Below are positions 37,660 through 47,908 of a stretch of 64,000 nt of DNA, in pieces; the stretch's first letter is position 1, and every line of letters starts with the position of its first letter. The stretch is from Dermatophagoides farinae. Taxonomy: Eukaryota; Arthropoda; Arachnida; Sarcoptiformes; Pyroglyphidae. Made by a program: the position numbers and the translations under genes. The stretch is taken from positions 3,284,947 to 3,348,946 of the forward strand of contig NC_134686.1 of assembly GCF_024713945.1 (NCBI RefSeq). The letters run 5' to 3'. Below the pieces are notes generated by a model. That model saw nothing but the letters and a program-made list of their open reading frames with translations, was not told where the DNA came from and made no database searches.

Positions 37660-38315
37660 CAACCTACATCGACGAAAATACCAATTAACCGAATTCAAAT
37701 TCGCCCAATTAAACGTAAACAAATCACCGACAGCTATGACGGCCTTTGCAAACTTTTCTGAAAGTAAATCCATCGACGTTATGTGTGTCACTGAACCACC
37801 AATTCGAAAAACAATTTCAAACATCAATCGTCGACTTAACGTAATTTATTGTCAATCAAACGAACCGAATGGTCCCGGGCCGGTCCGTGCTTGCATCTGT
37901 GTCCTTAATAAACGTATCCAACCGATTATGATATCCCATTTATCCAGTAGCGACTGTACGGTATGCCAACTTGGATCTGTCATTATCGTGGCGTTCTATG
38001 CTCAACCATATGGTGACATGAGTGACAATTGGACCAGAATTACAACCATTGCAGCATGGGCCGGCGTAAAAAACTTAATCGTAACCGGCGACTTCAACAG
38101 TGATCATCAAATTTGGTTCTCACATGCCACCAACAACAGAGGCTGTGATCTATTGACGACATTTATCCAATCTGGCCTAAGCGTAGTCAACAACACCGAC
38201 ACGCCAACATTCGACACGATCAGGGGCAACCAAAGGCTAACATCACATACCGAGTTGCGGAAGAATTACGCTCATAATTTTTTCAACTCCCAGGACATGT
38301 GGAATTTTCATTGAG
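37652..38315 (+). pseudogene. Retroelement ORF2 N-terminus: endonuclease
   Basis: Starts MDNNLHRR, then FKFAQLNVNKS, TEPPIRK and GDFNSDHQIWF: the apurinic-like endonuclease found at the N-terminus of R1-clade ORF2. The frame breaks after RLTSHTEL; an out-of-frame WSDDHYL just downstream probably corresponds to the SDH catalytic motif. Its ATG overlaps the ORF1 stop by 8 bases. Confidence 0.85.
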
Positions 38316-38605
38316 TGGTCAGATGACCATTACCTCTTTCGTCGAGGTCACCACGAGCAAAAAATCAAAATTGCTAAAATTTTGATTTTTAATGGGTCAA
38401 ATTCCAGAAGCTGGCTAGCACTTCCGGTAGCCAAAGTTGGAAAAAATTTATTTTTGAATTAAAGCCTGATCATCAAAGAATAAATCGAGGTCACACATGA
38501 TGTCAAAACCTTTACCAAATTTTTGGGACAGTCATTCCAAAAAGTCATATAAAAAAAACGACAATACTTTTCTTACCTCCTAATACATACCATCACATCA
38601 TAACA

Positions 38606-38995
38606 AAAATAATCAGAATGCGTGGTGCAATCGGTTCTTGCCTTGCCATCTATAATGGAACATACCACATAATAACGAAATTTTTTAGGCTGCCAACTTA
38701 TTGTTCGAACCTACAAGCTGATTTATTCATAATTTTGGAGGCCATAAAAATCGCAAAAGAAAAATTCAGCTCTGCAGCCATAATCACCATTATCAATAAC
38801 AATATTGGTGCAATAAAACACATCTTGAAAAATGACCGTAAGAAAACAATAAATTTGGCCAGAAATATCATGTCCACAATAACCAACAATATTACGGTCA
38901 GATGGCAAAAAGTAAACCGAACCGACCCGGTATCACACAATGTTCGTAACTGGGCACGAAAAGCGGCCACCAGTAACCTGGAATTTAATTTTTAA
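38606..38995 (+). pseudogene. Retroelement ORF2 C-terminal RNase-H-like fragment
   Basis: Reads GAIGSCLAIYNG, then FRLPTYCSNLQADLFIILEA and INNNIGAIKHILKNDRKK, matching the regions after the reverse transcriptase in the 50 and 55 kb copies. It ends before the terminal zinc finger. Confidence 0.75.
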
Positions 38996-39052
38996 TCAAT
39001 GTCTTCCAAAAGGCAATTCTTCAGATAATCAGATTTTGATGGCGCCCCAGGT

Positions 39053-39265
39053 TTGATAATCTGGAAAACAAAATTACACTCATATATACACGTCGAAGAT
39101 ATGAGCCCACTGCGACAATGCTGTAACGTATTTTGTGACGGGAATCGACAGCAGATCGCAACATATGACCGTTTAATCATCAGCAAAGAAAAACAAAAAG
39201 ACGAAAGTATAAAAGGGTGGAAAACTCCGTGTCGCGCAGAGTTCTTGTCAAAAATCATCGAGTGA
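39053..39265 (+). pseudogene. ORF1 fragment (second relic)
   Basis: Reads LHSYIHVEDMSPLRQC, matching the ORF1 segment just before the first zinc knuckle in both other copies, then loses similarity. Confidence 0.65.
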
Positions 39266-39599
39266 GTATAACCAGTGTTTACCAAGTTTTCATGTTTCTA
39301 GTTGCTCGTGTTCTTGTGATTTCATCTTCTCATGTAATCATGTTTCCTTCAGTATTCACAACGGACATTGTTAATCAATCCTGGTTTGTCGCGTGAAAAT
39401 TGAATCCTGCATCATCATAACCAAGCATTATCTCGGTCTTACCAAACGAATTGGAGTCATCGTGAATCAAACATTGAATTAACTGATTTTGTGCCTTGTA
39501 TTTTTCATCTTCTTTATATTCATAATTCTCATCAATATTACTATTAAGAATCAATAAACTATTTCCAAATTGTGTTTTGAGTCTCGCGAGTAATTTCTG

Positions 39600-39710
39600 T
39601 TACAATGCTTTCATTATTTCGGTTTCAAACATATTGCTGAATTCTGCCGAGGGAAAAATCGTCAATATTGTCTTCATTGTGGTGGTGACCACTTATTGGA
39701 TCAATGCATT
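39600..39710 (+). pseudogene. ORF1 zinc-knuckle fragment (frameshifted)
   Basis: In a frame different from the longest open one, the DNA reads HYFGFKHIAEFC, then RQYCLHCGGDHLLDQC: the first two CCHC knuckles of the retroelement ORF1. A frameshift has separated the first Cys pair. Confidence 0.7.
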
Positions 39711-39827
39711 TTTTTTTGCTACAGTATCCATTTTGTTTTGCTACATTTCAAATTTTTGTATCGATATTATTCGTCACATTTTAAAGGATACATTTATTTG
39801 CTACAGTACAATTTTTTTTTGCTACAT

Positions 39828-39892
39828 TTGAGGTTTATTTAAACCTCACCAATTGTCTTCCTAAATCTAAGGTTTATTTAAACCTCACTATA
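39828..39892. repeat. Two copies of a short AT-rich inverted repeat
   Basis: GAGGTTT, ATTT, AAACCTC forms a perfect stem and occurs twice (about 39,829-39,848 and 39,871-39,890) separated by about 22 bases. Function unknown. Confidence 0.6.
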
Positions 39893-40043
39893 ATATCCAT
39901 ATTTTTGCGGTATAACTATCAGTTATTTCCGGAATCGATTGTTTTGTGAATGTTTATTTGTTGTTTTTTGATATTAATGCAATGAACTGATCAGATATTG
40001 ACACAATGGTTATCGGTGGCCAAATTCCCGGGAGGACAATCGA

Positions 40044-40079
40044 GCAAAACCTCACGAGCGAAGCTCGTGACGGTTTTGC
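40044..40079 (-). ncRNA. Conserved bulged hairpin, single copy
   Basis: Arms GCAAAACC+TCACGAGC and GCTCGTGA+C+GGTTTTGC form two 8-bp helices separated by a one-base bulge, closed by a GAA triloop. A (G)GTCCCGGAGG box follows as in the other copies, and degenerate TTAGG starts at 40,091. By analogy with 50.3 kb, this is the 3' end of a minus-strand retroelement. Confidence 0.75.
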
Positions 40080-40090
40080 GATGGTCCCGG

Positions 40091-40144
40091 AGGTTAGGTT
40101 TTGGTTTTTTAGGTTTTTTTTTAGGTTAGGTTTTTTTAGGTTGG
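40091..40144 (+). repeat. Degenerate TTAGG telomeric tract
   Basis: GGTTAGG units interrupted by T runs; the leftmost telomeric-type repeat in the window. Confidence 0.75.
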
Positions 40145-40264
40145 TTTTTTTTTTTTTTTTTTAAACTGAACTTTATTCTTTTAAAAAACAGATCGGCGAT
40201 GGCCAATCAAGGCATTCAAAATGGCAATACAAATCGGCCAGGAAAAAATGGAATCGATCAATGG
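40145..40264 (-). mobile_element. Truncated retroelement 3' end (about 120 bases)
   Basis: A T-tract (poly(A) on the minus strand) is followed by GATCGGCGATGGCC, the conserved 3' box. It is cut off at 40,264 next to TTAGG. Typical of extreme 5' truncation during target-primed reverse transcription. Confidence 0.75.
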
Positions 40265-40285
40265 AGGGGGGGTTAGGTTAGGTTG

Positions 40286-40464
40286 TTTTTTTTTTTTTTT
40301 TTAATAAAAACTAATATTTATTTGCAATAAAAAAAGATCGGCAAATGGCCAATCCAGAAAATCAATACAAACATAAAAATAAGGCGATAGACGCCGGAAA
40401 TCAATGAAAATGAAAAAAAAATGAAAAAAAAACAAAAATAAAATAAAAGAAGAAAAGCCTAACT
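40286..40464 (-). mobile_element. Truncated retroelement 3' end (about 180 bases)
   Basis: Poly(T), then the TATTTATTTGCAATAAAAA and GATCGGCAAATGGCC boxes; same family as the longer elements at 42.9 and 47.9 kb. GGTTAGGTTAGG lies on its 3' side. The 5' end is truncated at GCCTAACT, followed immediately by GG and the next T-tract. Confidence 0.8.
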
Positions 40465-40466
40465 GG

Positions 40467-41637
40467 TTTTTTTTTTTTTTTTTTTTTAAAAAAAATATCT
40501 TTATTCGCCGGACATGGCCAGCATGAATAATATCATAATAATAAAAATAAAAATACAAAGAAAAATGAAAATAAAACAATCAGAATTTGAAAAAAAAACA
40601 ACAATAAAAAATAAAAATGATCATATAGGGTGTGTCCGATGTTTGTGTGTGTATGTGATGGATTATGTGTTTTACATAAGATCGGTGAGCCGGTAAGATA
40701 ATTGTTGGTGGCCAAAATTGGTAAAATTATATTTTTTTTGACTCTCGTAGGCGACTGTGCTGCCATCTGGTTTTTTGGAAAGGTATCAAAAATTTTGTTC
40801 ATTGTATTATGGATGATGAGATCGGATATATCATGTTTTTCGCCTACAAAAACAATAAAGAATGAAAAATGATCATTAAGAATGTGTCCGATGTTTATGT
40901 GTGTATATGTTGGATTATGTGTATTGCATGTGTTCAGTGAGCCAGTAGGATGATTGGTGGTGGTGAAATTTGGTAAAATTATATTTTTTTTGTTTCTCAT
41001 AGGCGAATGTGCTGCCATCTGGTTTTTTGAAAATCAATTAATTCCTTGCTCGTTGTTTCTGTTGATGGTGACCAAGTGCGAATGCGGCAAATGGTGGTAG
41101 ATGGATCAGCAGCGGATAATGATGGTGGATGACGACGCTGATGATCGAAGCCAGGAATGATTGGACCAAGAGGCCAAAACAATGATGATGGGGCCAGACC
41201 AATGATATGGATAGCCAGATGATGAGAGCGATCCAACAGGAGGATCGTGTAGCCAATGATGATAGGGAAGGGAAATGGTGGGATGAATGGATGATGATAT
41301 GGTGATTGAAGATGAGATTGTTTCAATACCATGTAAACAAACTTTTAGCATAAACAAACACGAAAATTTTCAGACTTCTGCTCAAAGAAAATTTCGACTA
41401 GCAAGTTGTCAACACAAAAAGTTTTGTTTATATATGCAGCCAAGACAAAAAAAAAAAAAAAATCTTTTGTGTCTTATCATTAATCAGTGTTGACATTGAT
41501 AGAGGCACAGAATGAACACATATTGCTGGTGATGATGTTGAGAAATCAATGATGATGGTAATGTCAAAGTTGATGTTGATGGTAACAAACAAAATTAATT
41601 CAAGTTGAGCAGCGTGTTCGATTGAATGTACACACAT
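40467..41637 (-). mobile_element. ORF-less retroelement with internal duplication
   Basis: Starts (3' end) with a 21-base T-tract and a variant box CGCCGGACATGGCC. No domain-bearing frame. About 180 bases are present twice (about 40,617-40,795 and 40,862-41,040), each ending in a GTGCTGCCATCTGGTTTTTT box that also occurs at 55.05 and 62.4-62.6 kb. Confidence 0.7.
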
Positions 41638-41639
41638 AG

Positions 41640-41671
<32 letters not shown>

Positions 41672-42898
41672 AAAAATAATTTTATTATTCATTTAAAAAG
41701 GTCGGCAATGGCCAACCAAGGATATCAATCAATACAAAATTCAAAAGATCATGAATCGATCATATGGAAAGAATGAAAAGAAAAAAAACAAAGATAAAAT
41801 AAAAAGGAAAAAAAAAGAACTAATAAACAAAAATTGAATAAAATGAAAAATTTCAAATTTGAAAATTGTGTCCATTGTTGTGTGAGTGTTGTAGGATTAT
41901 GTGTTTGTGTAGAAATGGTACGATAATGACAATGCTGATGGCGTGACATGCTGCAGTAAAGACTGTGCGAAAAGAAAATTGAATGAAAAACCGCCAATCG
42001 AGAAGAAGCCATAGGTGATATACGACCAACGATCAAGTATGGCCGGGAAGAAGATATGCCGAAGATTGGCGAAATCACAGCCGATAAATGAAGCAAGTTG
42101 AACGAGGCTGGTGTTGATCCAGGCCGGTGGTAAATGTGTCGATGTTTGATGGTGATGGCCAGGATTCGTTCAATGATTGTTGTGAAGAAAGGCCAGTGTG
42201 TATTGTGTATGTGTGAGTGTGGTATATTTGTGTATGCTGGTGTTTGAAGACTATTATCATGAAAAACAAAAGACAATGATCATGGATTGACACAATTGAA
42301 TGTTGACAAAATTTAAGAAAATTGTGCAGCATAACCAATAGGTCGGTCGATCGCAACCAAATGTGGCAATTTCAAGTGTTTAAATACCGAAACAATGATT
42401 GGAAAGAAACAAAAAAAAAAAATTGACTCGTCTTTGGGGGTGGCATGTGTGGATGAGATGGGAGTGATACTCAAGTGTTATTTTTGACGCTAAAAAAAAA
42501 AAAAAGAGAAAAAGTTTTTGATTTTTCGGTAAAGTCGCCAACGCCTAGATTTTTAATTTTGGCGCCATGATTTCATGTTTTGCCGATAGGTGGTGAAGAT
42601 GCTTGTTTTTGTTTGTTCAATTGCTGCTGTTGTCGAAATGGCCATCCAACTTGCTCATGTTATTGTTTACATTCGATTTGTGTAGTGAATTTGAATTGTT
42701 TTCCAATGTTGATTGCTATACTTTAATTCGGGTAAGTTGTTCTATTTAATTGAATTCAATTTATTTGCGATCATCGATTCTGGACCCAACGTGTGCTGAT
42801 TGAAAGAGGTAATGTCTTCATTTTGATTTTCTGGATTGTTTACTAATTATTCATCTTTTCAGGATTATTATTTGAATTGACATCTATATTGATTACTG
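41640..42898 (-). mobile_element. ORF-less retroelement, 5'-truncated copy of the one at 60.5 kb
   Basis: T-tract, then GGTCGGCAATGGCC, then about 1.2 kb nearly identical to 60,496-61,761. Similarity stops exactly where TTAGG begins (42,899), showing 5' truncation at the telomeric junction. The differences between copies change amino acids freely in the longest frame, so that frame is not a gene. Confidence 0.85.
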
Positions 42899-42914
42899 GT
42901 TAGGTTAGGTTAGG
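42899..42914 (+). repeat. TTAGG tract
   Basis: Three TTAGG units between two retroelements. Confidence 0.9.
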
Positions 42915-45265
42915 TTTTTTTTTTTTTTTTAAAAACTAATATTTATTTGCAATAAAAAAAAGATCGGCAAATGGCCAATCCAGAAAATCAATACAAACAT
43001 AAAAATAAGGCGATAGACGCCGGAAATCAATGAAAATGAAAGAAAAATGAAAAAAACAAAAATAAAATAAAAGAAAAAAAGCCTAACTAATAAAAAATAA
43101 AAATTTGAATAAAGGCTTATTCCAATAAAAATGTGTAAATTATCCTGTGTGTGTAAAAACAAAGAAATCCAACAGAGCGTGTGTGTCCGGTGTGATTCTG
43201 TGTATTGTGTAGCTCTGTTGGTGTGAGTGTGTACAAGTGTGGTGTGTATGGCTGTGTGTGATTGATGTGGTCGAACGTCGGAGACCGAAAGCAATGTTGA
43301 AATGAAACTTGATTGATTTCATACGACCGATCCCCATAGGCTGTTGCGAATACGAAGACTTTATGGCCAAGAAAACGTTTATATACTCGATTGGTGGAAA
43401 AAATTTTTGATGATGATGACTTTTCGATGGTGATCATAGCAAAAATTTGGATGAACTTGACTGCAGAATTGTGATTGATATATTGCCAAAGTACATTGTT
43501 GATGGATGAATTTCGATTGTTGCTCAGTATCGATTTTGTTGTTGTTGATTGACGATTTTTTTCATTTTTGGTTCGTCATACATTCGACCACGTTGTATTT
43601 TTAGGATTTTCAAATTGCCGTCCATCTGTGATATTTTAGGATTAACCAATTGAATTATTTGATGATGATGAATTATTTTTCCATTTTAGTTCAAGCCGAC
43701 TGAAATAAAGATAAGTAACCAGAATATATGATGATGATCTTAGAATTGAAATTGTTTTTCTTTTTAACCCGCCCAGATAATTGTTGATACGTGTAACATG
43801 GAACCGACTGTGATATTTGTGAAACCCACTCCAAGAAAAACAATTGCATTGTCGGTCCAAAGTGATTAGTGAAATACGTGAGCCAAATTCGTTTTTAACC
43901 CGCCCGATTTTGATGATGGTGATGGTTGCCAAGAATATGCCACTGTGATATTAGGATTTTCAAATTTAGATATATCAAATTTAGTTGATTTTAGGATTTT
44001 CAAATTTCTGTGATATTCTCCAATTATATGCCGAATATTTGTTGTGTTCAATTATTGATCGATTCGTAATGAGATATTTTTAAAATATTTAGCCAGCCAA
44101 CTGTGATATTAGGTAATTATCAAATTTTCCATTTTAAATTATTCGATTTTAACTTGCAACTGTTTTTATCCCGCCCAAAAGTAGATACTCGAAATGATTC
44201 ATTGAAACTGGAACCGTTTGTGATACTTAAATGAAACCCGCCCGTAAAAAACAATTGCGATGACGAACCAGGATGATCCAAACGTGGAATTCACTCTAAA
44301 AATCAGCTGTGATATATTATGATTTTCAAATTAAGATTTTAGCCAGTTGGTTTTTGCTTTCTCGTTTTTATCGTTTTTAGCCCAACCGATTATGACAATG
44401 ATGATGGTGATCGCCAGGATATTTCACTGTGATATTAGGATTTTCAAATTTAGAATTATCAAATTTAAAATTTTTAGGATTTTCAAATTCAGACTTAGGA
44501 TTGACCAATTTTCTTCTATTTGTACGTTACTGACCACCCGATATTATTTGGAACCGATATGATGATATGTTTCAATTATGATGGAAGCTGGTGATATGTC
44601 GACTCGTTTTTGAGAGATAAATCGAGAGAATGCCAATATTTGTTATGATGATTATGATTATTCGATGTAAAATATATACGGAATCAATATTGTAAATTTT
44701 TACCAGAAATCTAGGTCCAGGTACCCGATTATGATTCACGAATTCATTTGTTGAAAAAAATGTGGCTAACTAGCCGGCATGGATGGATAAAAATAATGAG
44801 CAATGTAAACAAACAAACTGCACATGCTCAGATTTGCTCATATGCTTGAATGGCCACAATTTCATGTTATTCGGTAATAATGCTTCAAGTATCATCCTAT
44901 GACCATGGAAACAACCGCATCGCAACGGTAGCTGTTTACGGTGGCTAGCCCTGGGACCGTTGGAGCACGAAACCACCTGTAGGCCCTATGTTGTGTATTC
45001 TGTTTGTGTGTGTAGGTCTGTAACAGCTGTTGTGTCCGATGTTTGTGTGTTTACAGAGGTGGTGATAAAAATTCTGTATGTTAAAAACGATGGAGAGCTG
45101 ATGTGTTGTGTCGGTGGTGATCGTTGTTGTGATGGCCATAGTCGATGTGCGCCCTAACCCGATACTGGTACTGTTGTGTGTGTGGAAACAACAAAATGAT
45201 AATGTCTGTATTTATGTGTGATGAACATTGTATACCAGTAATGTCAAATTCACTAGAATAATTGG
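42915..45265 (-). mobile_element. ORF-less retroelement with internal repeats
   Basis: 3' end: T-tract and GATCGGCAAATGGCC box. Body: CA/GT-rich part, then a 43.6-44.5 kb segment of imperfect repeats sharing CTGTGATATTAGG plus ATTTTCAAATT and AACCCGCCC boxes (unit roughly 400 bases). 5' part: a nearly invariant block 44,750-45,265 (GTTTACGGTGGCTAGCCC). The same arrangement is at 47.9-50.3 kb. No protein domain; it may be a non-autonomous partner of the ORF2-bearing elements. Confidence 0.8.
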
Positions 45266-45292
45266 TGTAGGTTAGGTTAGGGCGCACATCGA

Positions 45293-45328
45293 GCCAAACC
45301 TCACGAGCTTTGCTCGTGATGGTTTGGC
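45293..45328 (-). ncRNA. Conserved bulged hairpin, 3'-terminal copy
   Basis: Arms GCCAAACC+TCACGAGC and GCTCGTGA+T+GGTTTGGC, triloop TTT. An outer ACATC/GATGT pairing can extend the stem. It lies about 10 bases from the TTAGG junction. Confidence 0.8.
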
Positions 45329-45353
45329 GATGTCCCGGAGGAGTGCACTTCAA

Positions 45354-45389
45354 GCCAAACCTCACGAGCTATGCTCGTGATGGTTTGGC
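45354..45389 (-). ncRNA. Conserved bulged hairpin, inner copy
   Basis: Same arms as the copy 61 bases to the left, triloop TAT. Each is followed by a GTCCCGGAGG box. Confidence 0.8.
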
Positions 45390-46004
45390 GAGGTCCCGGA
45401 GGACGCACTTCCCAGGCGAAGCGACCTCAGCCATCCGTGAATCGATAATTTGTAGTCGTGTGGCCGGCACTTACGGTGGCCTTAATTGATGAATTGCGTT
45501 CCGGTTCACGTCAGCAAAAATCGATATGTTAGCATAGAAAATTGCCCTCTTCTCGATTTTCGATATTGGATCGGTGGTTGTTCTGGAGGCCAGCCAGAAA
45601 TCGTTTCGCAGACGGTTGAGGTCGGGCAATCATTGATCAGGTGTGCCAGGTCCTGGAGGTTAGGTTAGGTTAGGTACAGGCAATATCGTATGAAATTCCG
45701 AATCTGGTTAAGTAGTTCCCAAACTGGTTATGTCCAGTTAGGTTCTGCGTTAGGAACCTGTAGGTTAGGTTGGAAAATTGTCTAGCGTCGCCCAGGTGTG
45801 GTTAGGTTGTTTTAGGGTGGTTCCAAACCTGTCATTTTAGGTTTGTTATTAGGTTCGGCCAGCATATAGGTTAGGTTAGGTTAGGTTTGGTTAGGTTCAG
45901 GTTAGGTCGGTTAGGTTATAATTCGGTTTAGGTAGGCTTGCCGGTTAGGTTAGGTTATTGTTTTAGGTTACGTTAGGTTATCTATTAGGTTAGGTTAGGT
46001 TAGG

Positions 46005-46038
<34 letters not shown>

Positions 46039-47792
46039 AAATAAATTTTATTTTCTTTCTTTAAAAAATAGGTCGGCAATGGCCAAACCAAGAACTTCGA
46101 TCAAATTACAATTCTATAAAAATAATGGATTCGATGGAAGATGAAAAAAAAAACACATATAAAATAATAATAAAAAAGTAACAAAAATAAAATTGAAATA
46201 AAAATTGATTTAAATTAATTTAAAGTGTGTTCATGTCATTGTATGTGAGGGGAGAAAGAAAATTGGAAAAAGAAAAACCCTGTGTGTACCTGTGTATATA
46301 CCTGTGCGTGTGTACCTGTGCCATGCAGGTTTGACATATGTTGATGGCAATGAAATGATTGTATGTTTGTGTGGTGTGTGTGAAAGATTGTCGTGAAATG
46401 AAGAGAAAAGAAAACGACAAAAATACAAGGATCGACAATGTGAAAGACGATATGATTTGGTGTGGAAAGAAAACAAATCAAGAATGAACAAAATATCTTT
46501 CATCATACCAATAGGTTGTTCGACTTGCAAAGTTTTGCCGGTTTTGCAAAAATATTTATATGAAAAAATTTGTATCTTGTTGTGGTGTCCTAACATTTTT
46601 TGTGTCGATAGTGGCATGTAAAATAGTGAGGATAACAATCTCATAATGTTCAAATTTCATATCAAAGAAAAGGATTTTTGTCTTTTGTTTTGTTTCCTGA
46701 ACTATCCTGGTTGAATTGATTTGGCGGCAAAAAATGAACGATTATTTACATGTTCGTGTGCATGCGTGTATATTTGTTGTTGTGAATGAGACATGTTTGT
46801 ATGACTTACATTGTTTTGACATTGATGATGATAAATTGGCCAAATTTTTGTTGTGATGTTGATGATGATGATTGGTTGGTCAAATTTGTCCATTATAATC
46901 GATGATGACTGGATGACTATTATTGCAGCTACTTGAAAGAGAAAAAGAAAATTTTTTGCACGTCATCGCTGCTCAAGTGCCATGCTGGTTTTGTGCTGCT
47001 TTTGGTCGATCGAGGTCCATTCTGATTCTGCCAGCCAAACACGATTGTTGTATTTGATCATGGATAATTCTCCAGGATGGGCCAGAATTCCGCTATGATG
47101 TGCCAGTTATGATGAATCAACTGTGATATACCAACTGTGATAATTCTGCTAATTATTTGTCAATTATTATTGTTTTGTTTATTTATTTCAGGTCTATTGG
47201 CCATGGACTCATCGTGTTGGAATCTCGTTTTTATTCGTTGGTTTTATTCTTCATTTATACCCGGTGATATCATTTCAAAATTATTATCATTTATATTGCT
47301 TTTATCATATTGTTTTTCACCCAGGTTGGTCCAGCTTACGTTGATTCTTGGTTTGATAAAATGTTCGTTCTGTGATAATACTGGTAAATATTTCTGTCAT
47401 ATATTGTCGATTCTGTTAATTTTTGTTGATTTAATTTAGATATGGTGATTTTAATTCGTTGGTTTTATCATCCAAAATTTATGTTTTTAATACTGTTGGT
47501 TCGTTGTCGTTACTTGTTGGATTTTTAAATTATTTTATCGTCTGTACATATTGTAAATAATTGTCGCAACTTGTTGATTTATGTTGTTGTTTTTAAATTA
47601 GTGTTGTTTCAATACCGGCGATTCTTAATACTGTTGGTTGTTGATTCTTGTTGTTATTTGTTGATTCTTGTTATTGTTTTGTCCATAGTTTTATTTGATG
47701 TTGATTCTTGTTGAATTTTTATTCTTGTTGACTGTTGATTGTTGATTATGTTGTTGCCAGTGAAAATTGTTGTTACTTGTAAATAATTGTTG
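46005..47792 (-). mobile_element. ORF-less retroelement, separate subfamily
   Basis: 27-base T-tract, then AATAAA on the minus strand and the GGTCGGCAATGGCC box. The body has no domain-bearing frame and grows TTG-rich (GTTGATTCTTGTTG repeats) at 47,480-47,790 before a long TTAGG tract. It shares only the 3' box with its neighbours. Confidence 0.7.
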
Positions 47793-47873
47793 TTAGGTTA
47801 GGTTAGGTTAGGTTAGGTTAGGTTAGGTATGGTTAGGTTAGGTTGGTTAGGTTAGGTTAGGTTAGGTTAGGTT

Positions 47874-47877
<4 letters not shown>
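47793..47877 (+). repeat. TTAGG telomeric tract (longest in window)
   Basis: About sixteen nearly perfect TTAGG units with two slips (GGTATGG, GGTTGG). Confidence 0.95.

Positions 47878-47908
<31 letters not shown>

Larger units (their letters stand above)
36850..38995 (+). mobile_element. Plus-strand R1/TRAS-like non-LTR element, internally deleted
   Basis: ORF1 with zinc knuckles, an endonuclease and the RNase-H-like C-terminal region appear in the correct order, but the whole reverse transcriptase between about 38,320 and 38,600 is missing. It is the only sizeable copy on the plus strand. No flanking TTAGG is visible. It is related to, but clearly diverged from, the elements at 50-60 kb. 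Confidence 0.75.
45281..46004 (-). mobile_element. Hairpin-ended ORF2 element fragment interspersed with TTAGG
   Basis: The 3' end carries two hairpins (45,293 and 45,354) and a non-coding tail almost identical to 50,310-50,500, then the C-terminal coding region of ORF2. From about 45,640 rightwards the copy stays in register with 50,670-51,030, but more and more positions are replaced with GGTTAGG until only TTAGG remains at 45,983-46,004. The reading frame is destroyed. Confidence 0.85.

Noticed and set aside
40044-40100. Hairpin considered as a hammerhead or HDV-like ribozyme
   Set aside because: No CUGAUGA/GAAA core, and I could not build the nested HDV pseudoknot from the bases present. 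A covariance search would settle it.
41749-42276. 175-residue minus-strand frame, also present at 60,581-61,138
   Set aside because: The two copies differ mostly by amino-acid-changing substitutions, it has no domain, and it lies in an ORF-less repeat.
43117-43437. 106-residue minus-strand frame repeated at 48 kb
   Set aside because: Made of CA/GT-rich low-complexity codons; conserved only because the element is duplicated.
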